Source: Promethearchaeia archaeon
GTDB lineage: Archaea; Asgardarchaeota; Lokiarchaeia; Sigyniarchaeales; SOKP01
Assembly (NCBI GenBank): GCA_029856145.1
Contig: JAHQWK010000012.1
Span: 62,001 to 126,000 of the forward strand
Direction of reading: 5' to 3'
Length of the DNA: 64,000 nt
Part shown: positions 34,763 to 44,135 of the stretch, in pieces
How positions within the stretch are numbered: position 1 is the first letter of the stretch
Layout: the number at the start of each line of letters is the position of its first letter
Program-made: the position numbers and the translations under genes
Notes under the pieces: generated by a model
Told to the model about the DNA's origin: nothing
Seen by the model: only the letters and a program-made list of their open reading frames with translations
The model's database searches: none

Positions 34763-35514
34763 GATTTTCGAACAAAAACAAAAAAGTTATCTTTGTTAGT
34801 AGGTCCACCCGTTATCTTAAACTCTATGATCTTAAAGATTCTCATTAGTTTTTTAAGCTCATGTTTAGAAAAAAAATGATAAAATCGATCATAAGCTTTA
34901 TTTTCTTTTGAAAGTGTCCAAGGGACATATTTATCTCCAAATTCTTCTAAACCTATCATTTTTTGTTGGTTCTTATAATCTAAATAAAAATTTCTCTTAA
35001 TCCATTCCCATAGAAAATAATCTCTAAATTTTTTTTGCCATTTACGCCATACTGTCAGGATCAATTTACCTTTTTCTTCTAATGATTCATGCATTTGAAA
35101 TAATGCACTTTTTCTCTCAGATTTTTTCTCTATATGGTGTATTGTAGCAATTGAGAAGATTACATTTATTGAATTTTCTCTAATAGGAAGATTAGCAATA
35201 TCACTATGAATAAGCTGAAAAAACTTTGATTCATAAGAAGAAAATTGATCAACATTTTTTAAATCTGAATTTGCGATCTTTAGTAATTTAAGAGAGATAT
35301 CGATCCCTATTAATTTACTTGGAGGATTATTCATTGTCTTAAAATTTCTGCCATTAGCACACCCTAGATCTAAAATTATTCCTTCAAAGCAATATCCTTT
35401 ATTTTTCAAAAAGTCTAAGAAAAACTCAAGTGGCCGCCATGGCTTTTTTCGTTTTGAATGATAATCTTTTGCAATGTTATTAAAACATGAACCCTCCATA
35501 AAATAGATGCTCAC
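34759..35514 (-). CDS. Trm9/ALKBH8-like tRNA methyltransferase
   Basis: The 251-residue protein matches the Trm9 branch of SAM methyltransferases: CFNNIAKDYHSKRKKPWRPL near 11-30, motif I ILDLGCANGRNF, GIDISLKLLKIAN, SIATIHHIEKKSERKSALFQM and a C-terminal KYVPWTL plus DRFYHFFSKHELKKL. In eukaryotes Trm9/ALKBH8 methylates carboxymethyluridine at the tRNA wobble base. The conserved PW, HH-I and YVPW elements point to the same subfamily, and a wobble-uridine substrate is a reasonable inference. The first methionine (MSIYFMEG) may be too far upstream; the second is four residues in. Confidence 0.8.
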   Translation of the reverse strand: MSIYFMEGSCFNNIAKDYHSKRKKPWRPLEFFLDFLKNKGYCFEGIILDLGCANGRNFKTMNNPPSKLIGIDISLKLLKIANSDLKNVDQFSSYESKFFQLIHSDIANLPIRENSINVIFSIATIHHIEKKSERKSALFQMHESLEEKGKLILTVWRKWQKKFRDYFLWEWIKRNFYLDYKNQQKMIGLEEFGDKYVPWTLSKENKAYDRFYHFFSKHELKKLMRIFKIIEFKITGGPTNKDNFFVFVRKS

Positions 35515-35604
35515 GATATTTCTTTTAAAATATAAATGATAATATGATAATATTGATATATAATTTTCAATATATATTATTGAATGAAATAAGAATATTG
35601 AGAC

Positions 35605-37257
35605 ATGAAAGAAATTACTGATATTCTATCTGTTTTTTTTAATATATTTAGGAACGATATCCTCGAATACTATCAGAAAAGTTATTCTTACTTAAAAGAT
35701 CTTATTGTATATAAAAAAATAGATTTGAATAAACAAATTGAAACTGAGAATGAAAAGCAGATAACAAATACTCTCGAAAAAATGTTAAAAGCCATCAAAA
35801 CTGGTTTAAATACAATTGGTATACCAATAAAACAGTTAAACGAAAATCAAAAAAAGTTTTTGGACACTCTTAGTAAAGAAAGAGCTGTAATCTATGATTA
35901 TAATTCCTATTTTGAGATATATTTGCAAAATTATGTAAATATTTTGTTATTCGAAATTTTAATCGAGTATCTACTCAATATTGATGAAAAAAAATTAGAG
36001 AATATAAATTTATTTGATCTATTACCCCCATATTTTATTTCAAAATTAAATGAATTTAAGAGGAGTCATTTTGGCAATATAGACATTGTTGAAATGTTTA
36101 AACAACAAAATTATAAAAATTATATTAATTTCAGAGATTTAACAATAGTTAAACCTAAGAAGATTTCAGAAGATACTATATTAGATCAATTAAGAGAAGC
36201 AAAAGAGGGTTTTATAGAAACACTTAAAATTCCTAAGAAAGAAGTATTAAGACAATCAACTGAAATAATAAAAGAAGAGATAAATTTAAAAAAAAAAAAT
36301 TCTCAAATTAAAGTTAGCAGACCCATTCCCCAAATGGAACACGATTTAAGTATTGTGTTGAATACTAACACATCCCTGGATTATTTTGGAAACTGTACAC
36401 CAATACATCCTGAAATAATTAATAAATTTAATATTGATAAATTAAGTCTTATAAATTCAAAAATAGTAAATCGGGATTATTTTGATTTAGAGAGTTTATT
36501 TTATTATGTCTCTATTCTTAAAATGCTAAATCTTGAATTCCCCTTTAGCCATACGGAAATTCTAGAAATAATGAAGAACTTTATAAATAGATGGGTATTT
36601 AGTTCTTCAATAGATAATATACCAGATTCAATCAATAATTTTTATGGTCTTGCAATTTTTTCAGAATTGGACTTGCTAAATAAAATAAATATTATCGATC
36701 TTCAAGAAATTGAAAATTTTATTATAGCAGATTTAGAGAAGTTCATTCCTGAAAAATTAGAATTAAATCTGTATTCTCTTTTATGTATAAAATTAATAAT
36801 AAAAATGCAAAAAAAATTATTAGAGAGAAAATTAAATCTGGAATCAATATCTGATTTAAAGTTATTAGGGATGGTAAATTTAAAGCCTACTTTAGATATT
36901 TTTAATCATTTATCATCATTAAAGTTATTAGGGAAAGAAGAAAATATCAATAATTTGAAAATAACATATGCTTATGAGATAAAGAAATTGATTATTTCAA
37001 ATGGGTCTATTGGTGATTTAGTTACCGAATCAGCAAGAGCGTTGCTGATTTTTGATTTACTTAATTTAAAAGAAGCTGAACCAGAGTTATGCAACAATTT
37101 ATTCAATTTTATATTAACTAAGACAAGTTTCTTTATTACAGAAAATCTTGATACAAAATTTAATTGGCGTAGTGATAAATTAGGTTTTAAAATAGAATTG
37201 CAAATGCTATATTGGGCATTATTAGCTAGTTCTGTATATACTCCTAGGAGTAATTAG
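35605..37257 (+). CDS. large helical protein of unknown function
   Basis: The 550-residue protein is soluble, lysine- and isoleucine-rich and mostly helical. The first 230 residues look like irregular helices; a charged, probably disordered or coiled segment covers about 195-245. From about 270 onward, paired helices with phrases such as FDLESLFYYVSILKMLNLEF and SINNFYGLAIFSELDLLNKI recur, which could form an alpha/alpha toroid like prenyltransferase-type folds. No active-site motif is visible. The gene lies between two minus-strand genes and has its own 90-base upstream region. Confidence 0.65.
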   Translation: MKEITDILSVFFNIFRNDILEYYQKSYSYLKDLIVYKKIDLNKQIETENEKQITNTLEKMLKAIKTGLNTIGIPIKQLNENQKKFLDTLSKERAVIYDYNSYFEIYLQNYVNILLFEILIEYLLNIDEKKLENINLFDLLPPYFISKLNEFKRSHFGNIDIVEMFKQQNYKNYINFRDLTIVKPKKISEDTILDQLREAKEGFIETLKIPKKEVLRQSTEIIKEEINLKKKNSQIKVSRPIPQMEHDLSIVLNTNTSLDYFGNCTPIHPEIINKFNIDKLSLINSKIVNRDYFDLESLFYYVSILKMLNLEFPFSHTEILEIMKNFINRWVFSSSIDNIPDSINNFYGLAIFSELDLLNKINIIDLQEIENFIIADLEKFIPEKLELNLYSLLCIKLIIKMQKKLLERKLNLESISDLKLLGMVNLKPTLDIFNHLSSLKLLGKEENINNLKITYAYEIKKLIISNGSIGDLVTESARALLIFDLLNLKEAEPELCNNLFNFILTKTSFFITENLDTKFNWRSDKLGFKIELQMLYWALLASSVYTPRSN

Positions 37258-37337
37258 ACTAAATGTATTTTCTAATAATTAAAATTTTAAATTTGGATAA
37301 AAATTGACTAATTTTAAATGAAAAAGAAATGTGAATA

Positions 37338-37958
37338 TTAAGAATCATCTAATTTAAAAATTGTAAGAAGAAATTTCTTAACCGTCGAGATAATCTTCCC
37401 TTTTTTGACCATATCATTCCATTCTTCTATTACTTTATAATTCCTTTCTAATTCTTCTAAAGTTTTTTCACCAAAAATTATCCATTTTTCATAGTTTATC
37501 AGAGGGGCTTCATCACTAATGCCAGGACAATATTGCTTTCCCTTTTCAGTATAGATTATTTCTATTTTTTTCCTATTTTCTTTATTCTTCTCATCTAATA
37601 ATCTAAATGAAAAGGGGAATGTTCGACAAAACATCGGCCTCAATTTATAAATTAAACATTTTTTCTTTATTGAATTGTAGAAATAACATCCTCCTAAGCT
37701 GTTTTTACGAAGAGCCACAAACGCTAAACCTTTTTCTGTTTCTATAGGAGTAATGACCATTCTTTTTGTATCTTCATTAGTAATTTTTTTTTCATAAATA
37801 TAAAATCCTAGTAGATTAAGTACTTCCTTAAGATCTAATTTCAAACCATTCTTAATTCTTAATATATCTATATATGTTAGATTCACTATTGTATCTTTAT
37901 CAGTACAGCAATTGCCACACCTAGTACACACAAATCTTAAATTCTTCAAATTATTCAT
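37338..37958 (-). CDS. YkgJ-type cysteine cluster protein, short form
   Basis: The 206-residue protein has FVCTRCGNCCTDKDTIV near 9-25, GGCYFYNSIKKKCLIYKLRPMFCRTFPFSF near 89-118 and QYCPGIS, the YkgJ metal-binding plan. It lacks the acidic N-terminal extension of the other copy at 16845-17555. Function of the family is not established; a bound metal cluster is expected. It follows the giant membrane protein gene on the same strand by 41 bases and may be cotranscribed with it. Confidence 0.8.
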   Translation of the reverse strand: MNNLKNLRFVCTRCGNCCTDKDTIVNLTYIDILRIKNGLKLDLKEVLNLLGFYIYEKKITNEDTKRMVITPIETEKGLAFVALRKNSLGGCYFYNSIKKKCLIYKLRPMFCRTFPFSFRLLDEKNKENRKKIEIIYTEKGKQYCPGISDEAPLINYEKWIIFGEKTLEELERNYKVIEEWNDMVKKGKIISTVKKFLLTIFKLDDS

Positions 37959-37999
37959 TGGAAAAATAAAAGAAAAAAAAAGGATATTTTTTAAGGAAC

Positions 38000-40900
38000 T
38001 TAATTACTTAATGGTATAATTATTTTTTGTTTGATTAAATTTTCAATTGCTTCAATAATTAGATCTTTATTTTCTTCATGGACTAATTCAACAATATGAT
38101 TTATATCCGTAATCAAATTATCTTTCGACATTGATTGGAGAACATTAACTACTCGCATTTCCATCTTTGTTAATTTTTTTTCTTTTTTCATTGTAATGAT
38201 GTTAATATCACCCGATAGTCTAAAGGACTCTTTGTAATAGAGATCAAAATATTCATTTATTATCTGGGGAACAATTATTTCAAAATCATCAAGAGCACCA
38301 TCCCAGTTTTCTAATTCTGCAGAAAGCTTCAGATTAAGAGCTAAAACAAGATTTGATAATTCACTTTTTAATCTTTCTGAAGATCTTTCCTTTAGAATAA
38401 AAACTACTCTTATATCTTCAATATCTGCAATTAAGCAATAGAATTGTTTAAAGTTCAATTCAATCATTTTCTGAACCCCATAACTTTTTTCGGCTTGACT
38501 AGTCTCTGACTTTGTTATCTCCTTTTCAGCAAATTCTTCACCAATCATTGTAATTGCCTGAATAAATCCGGCGAAAAGTTCTTTTTTATGTTTTTCAAGA
38601 ATAGAATAACTTTTTGAATATATGGGTATACCACTAAGTCTATGAATGACTACAATTGCTTGGATGTTTTTAAGATCTTTAAATCTCTGAGTTTTCGCTA
38701 ATAATTCCGCTTCCTTTTTCCTTTTTCTAGGTAATAGTATGTATGATCTTAAGCTTAAAGCGGCAAATATGGCACCTACGGCTATAGATGCAAATAATAT
38801 TGCCCATAGCCATATGTTTGGTCCTTCTGGAATTGTGGGAGGGTCTATTATCTCAAATTGATATATATGAATTTGAGACTGATAACCTATTGCTGTAAAT
38901 TCAAAGACTAATCGATATACACCTGTTTGATTATAAAATTCAGTACTAAACTCAATAGCATAGATTCCTTCAGATAGATCTCGTATTGTATAATCATCAG
39001 AATTGGTAATATTAACTACAACCTGAGCATTAGGAATTCCTTCATCATCGAATTCTGAATAATAAAAAAATCGTATTGTACTATTTTCATGAATTACTAT
39101 TTCTGAATCCGATTCTAGCCTTTGCAAATTAGTATTTTCTCCTAAGTTTATAAATAGAGTTAAATTACTATTGATAAAACCTATTTTGATTGAATGAATT
39201 ATAATATTATACAATCCATAACCTCCTAAATCAGAAGTATCGAGTATACCTTCATAGATTCCTAAAGCAGCGTCAACTAAATAATTTGTTTCTCCAGTCC
39301 AATTATATGAGATTATCGCATTTGGGATAGATTGACCAGTTTCAGCATCTCTTAAATAAACTCTTAATGGAATTATATCACCAACAGTAGCCCCTGTCTG
39401 ATTATCTAATTTTGCGTCATCTGGCTTTAAAATTGCCAAATAACTATCATGAACTACAATAAAATTAGATTTTAAGCCACCAATTGCGGTGCCATTGCTC
39501 CAAAATAGAGTATAATTATATATACCTCCCACTGAATTTTCTGATGTAAGTGTTATATCTGAAAAAATAACTGTTCCATTTGAATATGGTGTTTTGGATT
39601 CTTGAAACCAAATAGTTCCATTAGGGAAATACATTGTTAAATTAACATTAGTCATATCTAAATTTGCAGGAACTTCATTTGAATAATTTATTTGCGTTTT
39701 AATTTTTGTAGTATCTCCAGTTCTAAATGAAGTTTCTACCCATTCTCCATCTTTAAACATTTTTGTATTATTGTCATCGATATAATTTGGAGATGTAGCC
39801 CTAAATGTCCACCATCCAGGAAAGATGGCATTCGTCTTATTTATTCTTAAATAAGAATCACCAACATCACCTCCTTCAAAACTAATTGATTGGAATGTAG
39901 GATCTAAAACAGAGATGAGCCTCCAGTTAATTGGTTTGCTTACTTCAAATTCAAAGTCAGAATATTGAGAAGGCATATAAAAATTATGAGTAAATTCCCA
40001 GTATACTGAACCATTTTTTAAAATTTGATAAGATACACCTTCTTGTGTTGTTTGCCCTACTTTTGAAGTAGTCTCATGATATCCATAAATTATTGTGTCT
40101 AATTCAAAATTAAGAGAAGGAGATGCCGTTTGCACTGTTAAAATTACTGGATTTGTGTCCCAAGATTCTGTAAAATTTTGATGAGAGATACCCCAATAAT
40201 TGTCATCAATAAGACTTTCCCCATTTATAGTAAGATCAATATCACTTTGAGTTGAATTACACAGAGTAGTTAGAACTAATGAAATGTTATCAAACCAAAA
40301 AATTTGTTGAAATCTGTCATCAAAACCTGAATATGATACTGAAGCACCACTCATAATCCCTACAGATATATTAAATTCAGAAATATCTTGGATTTCATTA
40401 AAAATTGCTGACGTATTACTCCATAGCTCAATATGAATCTTTCCAGTACTATGCCAAATATTTCTTCCCACATCAACTATATCTCCTAGACCTTTAGAAT
40501 AAATCCTTTTATTATTTATTTCACAATAAATAAAATTCTCATTAGAATCCATCGCATAATCTGCATAATAATCAAAACTAATGTAAGCATCGGTAACAGA
40601 TCCTCTTGGTATTGTTATATTTTGATATATCTCAGCATAATCATCTTCATAGTATGTAGCACCCATAGCTCCATCCCTAAATGGATTTCCTATTAAGGTG
40701 ACATACATAGCTGTATTGTTATTAACTTCACCAGGACCAAAATTTCCTCCAAAATTTCCTACTAAAGATCTGTTATTATATCCCCAAGAACTTTTATAGT
40801 TAAAATAATTAGTACTCGCATTATAATATTCATAAAAATCAATATCATAGCCATACCATTGAATAGTACCATCTGAATTAATTGTAATTTTAAATGTATC

Positions 40901-41590
40901 CCCTGTCATCCAGGGTGTAAAGAAATCTGTAGCCATTCCTGTAAAAGTAAAATCAAGATTATTATTATCATCGTAAACACAAAGTAAATCCCAATCCCTC
41001 TCAATTTCTATTCTCGAAAAGTGTAATCTCATTGCGCTGGCGCCACTTTTACTTATTGTGCTATGAATATTGGAAGGATTACTAGGATCATTATCCAAAC
41101 TATCACTATAATTATGATCAGGAAATCCAGGTGGATCGTTATTTTGAAAGGAAGTATAGTTTCTAAAAGGAATATCTAATTCATAATAATCATTATTCTG
41201 AACCCATTCTCTTGTATCTTGTATATCTCTTATGTTTGTTTGTATTTTTGAAGCTTTCCATTCGTGAATATCATCCAAATAATAATTTAAATTCGTTTCC
41301 GCTTGATTTGATACTGAAATTTCTTGATTAAAATCATAAAGATTTCCAGTGTCATTAATAATCAATGAATCTTCAATTCCTTGAAATAGATATTGTTCCC
41401 CATTAGAAATTTGTACATTTAGATCATATTGGGTAGTATCCTCAAAATTATTGTCTCTATTTAGTATGAATTGTGTGGACCAACATAAGAACTCAGCATT
41501 AATTATTATTATTAAAAAGAGAATTAGTGAAATAAGCAGAGTTTTATATTCTTTCGATTTAAGCATAATTTTTTTTTTTATATTTTTCAA
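38000..41590 (-). CDS. giant single-pass membrane protein with cytosolic longin-like and winged-helix domains
   Basis: The 1196-residue protein starts at TTG with GGGGAT four bases upstream; an ATG at codon 9 is an alternative. A signal segment (about 17-36) precedes about 890 extracellular residues rich in Asn, Ser and Thr, beta-strand and Ig-like patterns (for example DNQTGATVGDIIPLRVYLRD and NIHSTISKSG). A transmembrane helix spans about 926-948, followed by RKRKK. The cytosolic part contains a longin-like domain at about 975-1115 (IQAIVVIHRLSGIPIYSKS; GFIQAITMIGEEF; FYCLIADIEDIRVVFIL) and a winged-helix-like end at about 1130-1196. It looks like a receptor that signals through a longin domain (inference). 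Confidence 0.8.
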   Translation of the reverse strand: MKNIKKKIMLKSKEYKTLLISLILFLIIIINAEFLCWSTQFILNRDNNFEDTTQYDLNVQISNGEQYLFQGIEDSLIINDTGNLYDFNQEISVSNQAETNLNYYLDDIHEWKASKIQTNIRDIQDTREWVQNNDYYELDIPFRNYTSFQNNDPPGFPDHNYSDSLDNDPSNPSNIHSTISKSGASAMRLHFSRIEIERDWDLLCVYDDNNNLDFTFTGMATDFFTPWMTGDTFKITINSDGTIQWYGYDIDFYEYYNASTNYFNYKSSWGYNNRSLVGNFGGNFGPGEVNNNTAMYVTLIGNPFRDGAMGATYYEDDYAEIYQNITIPRGSVTDAYISFDYYADYAMDSNENFIYCEINNKRIYSKGLGDIVDVGRNIWHSTGKIHIELWSNTSAIFNEIQDISEFNISVGIMSGASVSYSGFDDRFQQIFWFDNISLVLTTLCNSTQSDIDLTINGESLIDDNYWGISHQNFTESWDTNPVILTVQTASPSLNFELDTIIYGYHETTSKVGQTTQEGVSYQILKNGSVYWEFTHNFYMPSQYSDFEFEVSKPINWRLISVLDPTFQSISFEGGDVGDSYLRINKTNAIFPGWWTFRATSPNYIDDNNTKMFKDGEWVETSFRTGDTTKIKTQINYSNEVPANLDMTNVNLTMYFPNGTIWFQESKTPYSNGTVIFSDITLTSENSVGGIYNYTLFWSNGTAIGGLKSNFIVVHDSYLAILKPDDAKLDNQTGATVGDIIPLRVYLRDAETGQSIPNAIISYNWTGETNYLVDAALGIYEGILDTSDLGGYGLYNIIIHSIKIGFINSNLTLFINLGENTNLQRLESDSEIVIHENSTIRFFYYSEFDDEGIPNAQVVVNITNSDDYTIRDLSEGIYAIEFSTEFYNQTGVYRLVFEFTAIGYQSQIHIYQFEIIDPPTIPEGPNIWLWAILFASIAVGAIFAALSLRSYILLPRKRKKEAELLAKTQRFKDLKNIQAIVVIHRLSGIPIYSKSYSILEKHKKELFAGFIQAITMIGEEFAEKEITKSETSQAEKSYGVQKMIELNFKQFYCLIADIEDIRVVFILKERSSERLKSELSNLVLALNLKLSAELENWDGALDDFEIIVPQIINEYFDLYYKESFRLSGDINIITMKKEKKLTKMEMRVVNVLQSMSKDNLITDINHIVELVHEENKDLIIEAIENLIKQKIIIPLSN

Positions 41591-41713
41591 AAATATCCCC
41601 TAAATTAGAGAATCAGTATATATTTTATGTAATAAAAATAAAGTTTCATAAATTTAAATGATTGTAACTACTATTCTGTCCTAAAATCTCAAATATTACT
41701 CGGTATTTCTTAT

Positions 41714-42028
41714 TTAATTTGGTAGGAATTCCTCTTTTAAATCTTCAATTAAAAATCGTTTATCTTTTTGAGATATACGATTGATATTAACACCACGATT
41801 GTTGTAAATATCAGGAGGGATATCCTCAAATAATGAAAGAATTAAAATTAAAGCATTTGTGACTAGAGTACGGTTTTGGGATCCTTCAAGAAATTTCATA
41901 AGCTCTATTATTGATTTATTTTTCCAAATTTCTATTTCTTCTCGAGTTACTTTTTCTTTTTGAAAATAATCTATAATTTTCAAATATAAATCTAATTCAA
42001 GTTCATCGCTATGAGTATTAATTTTCAT
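41714..42028 (-). CDS. small hypothetical protein
   Basis: The 104-residue protein is acidic, soluble and mainly helical (LYLKIIDYFQKEKVTREEI; FLEGSQNRTLVTNALILILSLFEDIP). I recognise no family. The codon use and composition match neighbours. It lies upstream of the giant membrane protein gene on the same strand with a 123-base gap, and a roughly 700-base noncoding stretch follows on its other side. Confidence 0.55.
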   Translation of the reverse strand: MKINTHSDELELDLYLKIIDYFQKEKVTREEIEIWKNKSIIELMKFLEGSQNRTLVTNALILILSLFEDIPPDIYNNRGVNINRISQKDKRFLIEDLKEEFLPN

Positions 42029-42325
42029 CTTTTCTTAGCTTTTTCTTACTTTCTAATTATTTAAACTTAAAACATATTTTTAAACACATTCATTTCATCA
42101 ATTTTGTGTGATGATATTCCGCACAAATTTGTAATACTTTATATTTATTCCACCGGATACGTATAAAACCTTAAAATTTTAATGCAAATATTTTGTGTGT
42201 AAAAAAACCTGTGATATCCTAATATTAAATCTTCCAGCTATTTTATTTTCCGTTATAATATATAGATATCATTATACTTCAGTGAAGCAAGAATCTGATG
42301 AAATTTATCGACATAATTTCTTTTT

Positions 42326-42365
42326 AATTAGTTCTCTATAGAATATTTTATAGAAAGAACTAATT
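42326..42365. repeat. 10-bp perfect inverted repeat with nested stem
   Basis: AATTAGTTCT at 42326-42335 pairs perfectly with AGAACTAATT at 42356-42365, and CTATA / TATAG pair inside it. The result is a long hairpin of AT-rich composition in the noncoding region. It could fold in RNA or act as a cruciform or dimer-protein site. Confidence 0.55.
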
Positions 42366-42451
42366 TTTATCTCATTCCAATCTTATAAACAGGTTTCTTA
42401 TTTTAAGAAGATAGATTAGATTTACTATCTAGAGTAGAGTTTATAAAAAGT

Positions 42452-42589
42452 GGGGTGAATATAGATTCTTTTTTAAAGGAATTATTGTGTTTTCCTATTT
42501 TTAGTATTAAATGTACTTAATTATGAGCCTAATGGATGCATTAGCTTTTTAGGTACATTGTATATACGTATTCGTCTATATATCACCCC
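42452..42589. ncRNA. candidate structured RNA or MITE-like element with nested inverted repeats
   Basis: Near-perfect 14-15-base inverted ends (GGGGTGAATATAGA at 42452-42465 and its complement with one extra base at 42575-42589) enclose a second pair, AATGTAC at 42510-42516 and GTACATT at 42553-42559. Inside these is a 6-bp stem CTAATG / CATTAG with a GATG loop at 42529-42544. Three concentric pairings in 138 bases are more than expected by chance in ordinary spacer. No target duplication is clear at the ends, so a folded RNA is as likely as a miniature transposable element. Confidence 0.35.
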
Positions 42590-42726
42590 TTATTTTAAGA
42601 GAATGATTTTATTTCTGCAATTCAATAATAAGACAAATCTGTATATAAACCTTTTCTTGTGATTTAAATTTAGTAAATAACTTCTAATTCAGTATAAGTA
42701 GTTAAAAAAATAATATTGATAAAAAA

Positions 42727-43836
42727 TTAGATTTTCCACTTACCTTCTTCATAGATAACTTTATCATCAACTAGAATTTTAGAACCCGGGAGGCTCATAT
42801 CTTTTAATATATCCCAATGTATCCCACACTTATTTTTTGAACCCGCCTCTTCAATTCCAGATCCAAGAGCGCAATGAATCGTTCCTCCCATTTTTTCATC
42901 GAAAAGCATGTTTTTTGTAAATTGAGTGATACCATAATTAGTCCCAATAGCAAATTCACCCAATATATCAGCATTTTCAATTTTTAATAGTTCTTTTAAT
43001 AGTTCATCGCCCTTATCTGCTGAGGATTTTATTACTTTTCCATCCTTGAACTCCAAATATATATTCTGGATTTCTTTCCCTTGAAATATACCTGGATAAG
43101 TAAACCGAATATGACCATTTACAGAATCTTCTATTGGAGCACTTAGAACTTCTCCATCAGGCAAATTTAAATGACCACATTCATTTACCCATATTCTATC
43201 TTTAACTGACATTGTTAAATCAGTATCTTCACCAATTATTTGGATTTTTTCAGTATTTTTTAAGTGTTTACAGATGTCATCTTGTCTTTTCTCCATCTCT
43301 AACCATTCATTTACAGGTTCTTCTTTATCTAGAAACAAAGCTTTCTCTATAAACTTAAAATAAGAAAATAAATCTACATTTGCTTCTTGAGCAAAGGCAT
43401 TGCATGGGAAAGGTAAAAGAAGATATTTTAATTCCTTATTACCTATTCTCTCCATCAAGATGTCCCAAATCTCCCTATTAGCTGGTGATCCTTGAACTTT
43501 TGATAACAATTTTGGATCAACCAAACTCATTTTACGAGTATTATAATCTCCAGATATTACAATATAGGCATCAAATTCTTTAAGGATGGTTATTTGAATA
43601 GGATCAACATAAAGTAATTGTTCTTCAGAGGCATATTTTAGTTTTAATTCTTGTGTTCCTTCAATTCCCACATTGAGAAGAGGATAACCTCCAGCTTTAA
43701 TTGTTTCAATATATAAAGCTTGGAAAAGCTCTTTTGCTAAAGCTGGACCAGTAATAAGTACTCTATTTCCCTTTTTTATGTTAACAGCGTAATTTACCGC
43801 TAATTTTGCTAACTTTTCATAGAACGAGTTTATCAT
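42727..43836 (-). CDS. M29-type (thermophilic) metallo-aminopeptidase
   Basis: The 369-residue protein follows the aminopeptidase T/AmpS family: LAKLAVNYAVNIKKGNRVLITGP near the N terminus, DAYIVISGDYNTRKMS near 109-124, LPDGEVLSAPIEDSVNGHIRF near 224-244, then LGEFAIGTNYGI, GTIHCALGSGIEEAG and CGIHWDIL. The glutamate, histidine and aspartate residues in the last three segments are the two-metal site. It would trim N-terminal residues from peptides, consistent with amino-acid catabolism in this organism. It stands alone on the minus strand. Confidence 0.88.
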   Translation of the reverse strand: MINSFYEKLAKLAVNYAVNIKKGNRVLITGPALAKELFQALYIETIKAGGYPLLNVGIEGTQELKLKYASEEQLLYVDPIQITILKEFDAYIVISGDYNTRKMSLVDPKLLSKVQGSPANREIWDILMERIGNKELKYLLLPFPCNAFAQEANVDLFSYFKFIEKALFLDKEEPVNEWLEMEKRQDDICKHLKNTEKIQIIGEDTDLTMSVKDRIWVNECGHLNLPDGEVLSAPIEDSVNGHIRFTYPGIFQGKEIQNIYLEFKDGKVIKSSADKGDELLKELLKIENADILGEFAIGTNYGITQFTKNMLFDEKMGGTIHCALGSGIEEAGSKNKCGIHWDILKDMSLPGSKILVDDKVIYEEGKWKI

Positions 43837-43952
43837 ATTTAAACTAATTATTCATGTTTTTTTTAAGTTTATGAAATTAAGACTTAAATAATTTTAAAGA
43901 GAATTAGAATTATCAAAAATAGTTTTAACTAGAAAAAAATTAGTGAAAAATT

Positions 43953-44096
43953 TTGTCGAAAACAAAAAATTTAGTAGCTATGGCTTTTGATACTGGATAT
44001 ACAATGTCAGATACCTTCATAATCGATGAGAAAGGAGTTTTTATTGTAGGAAAAGCCCAAACAGCCCCAAATAATGAATCTGAAGGAATTTTATGA
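43953..44096 (+). pseudogene. N-terminal remnant of a hydantoinase/oxoprolinase (HyuA) family gene
   Basis: From a TTG a frame of 47 codons reads MSKTKNLVAMAFDTGYTMSD, then TFIIDEKGVFIVGKAQTAPN and ends SEGIL before TGA. This matches the start of HyuA and acetone carboxylase beta proteins, which begin with a nucleotide-binding D-x-G-x-T-x-D loop followed by a lysine-threonine-proline segment. The usual glycine-phenylalanine in the loop is altered, and the other roughly 600 residues are missing. The sequence after the stop holds no continuing similarity. It is a decayed fragment, too short for standard gene calling. Confidence 0.5.
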
Positions 44097-44135
44097 AAAA
44101 AGGTTAGGAAAAAAAGCACCAGACAAATAGCATTT

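Larger units (their letters stand above)
42029..42726. other. 698-base noncoding region with several inverted repeats
   Basis: This is the longest gene-free stretch in the window. No frame in either direction reads like a protein. It holds two notable structures: a 10-bp-arm hairpin at 42326-42365 and a nested inverted-repeat unit at 42452-42589, both listed separately. It may encode a structured noncoding RNA or contain a small decayed mobile element. Confidence 0.5.

Noticed and set aside
42452..42589. Complete insertion sequence with terminal inverted repeats
   Set aside because: There is no transposase frame inside and no target-site duplication; only a miniature element or RNA remains possible.
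44094..44096. TGA at the end of the hydantoinase fragment as a possible selenocysteine codon
   Set aside because: The next codons reach a TAG within three codons and give no HyuA-like sequence, so it is an ordinary stop in a remnant.
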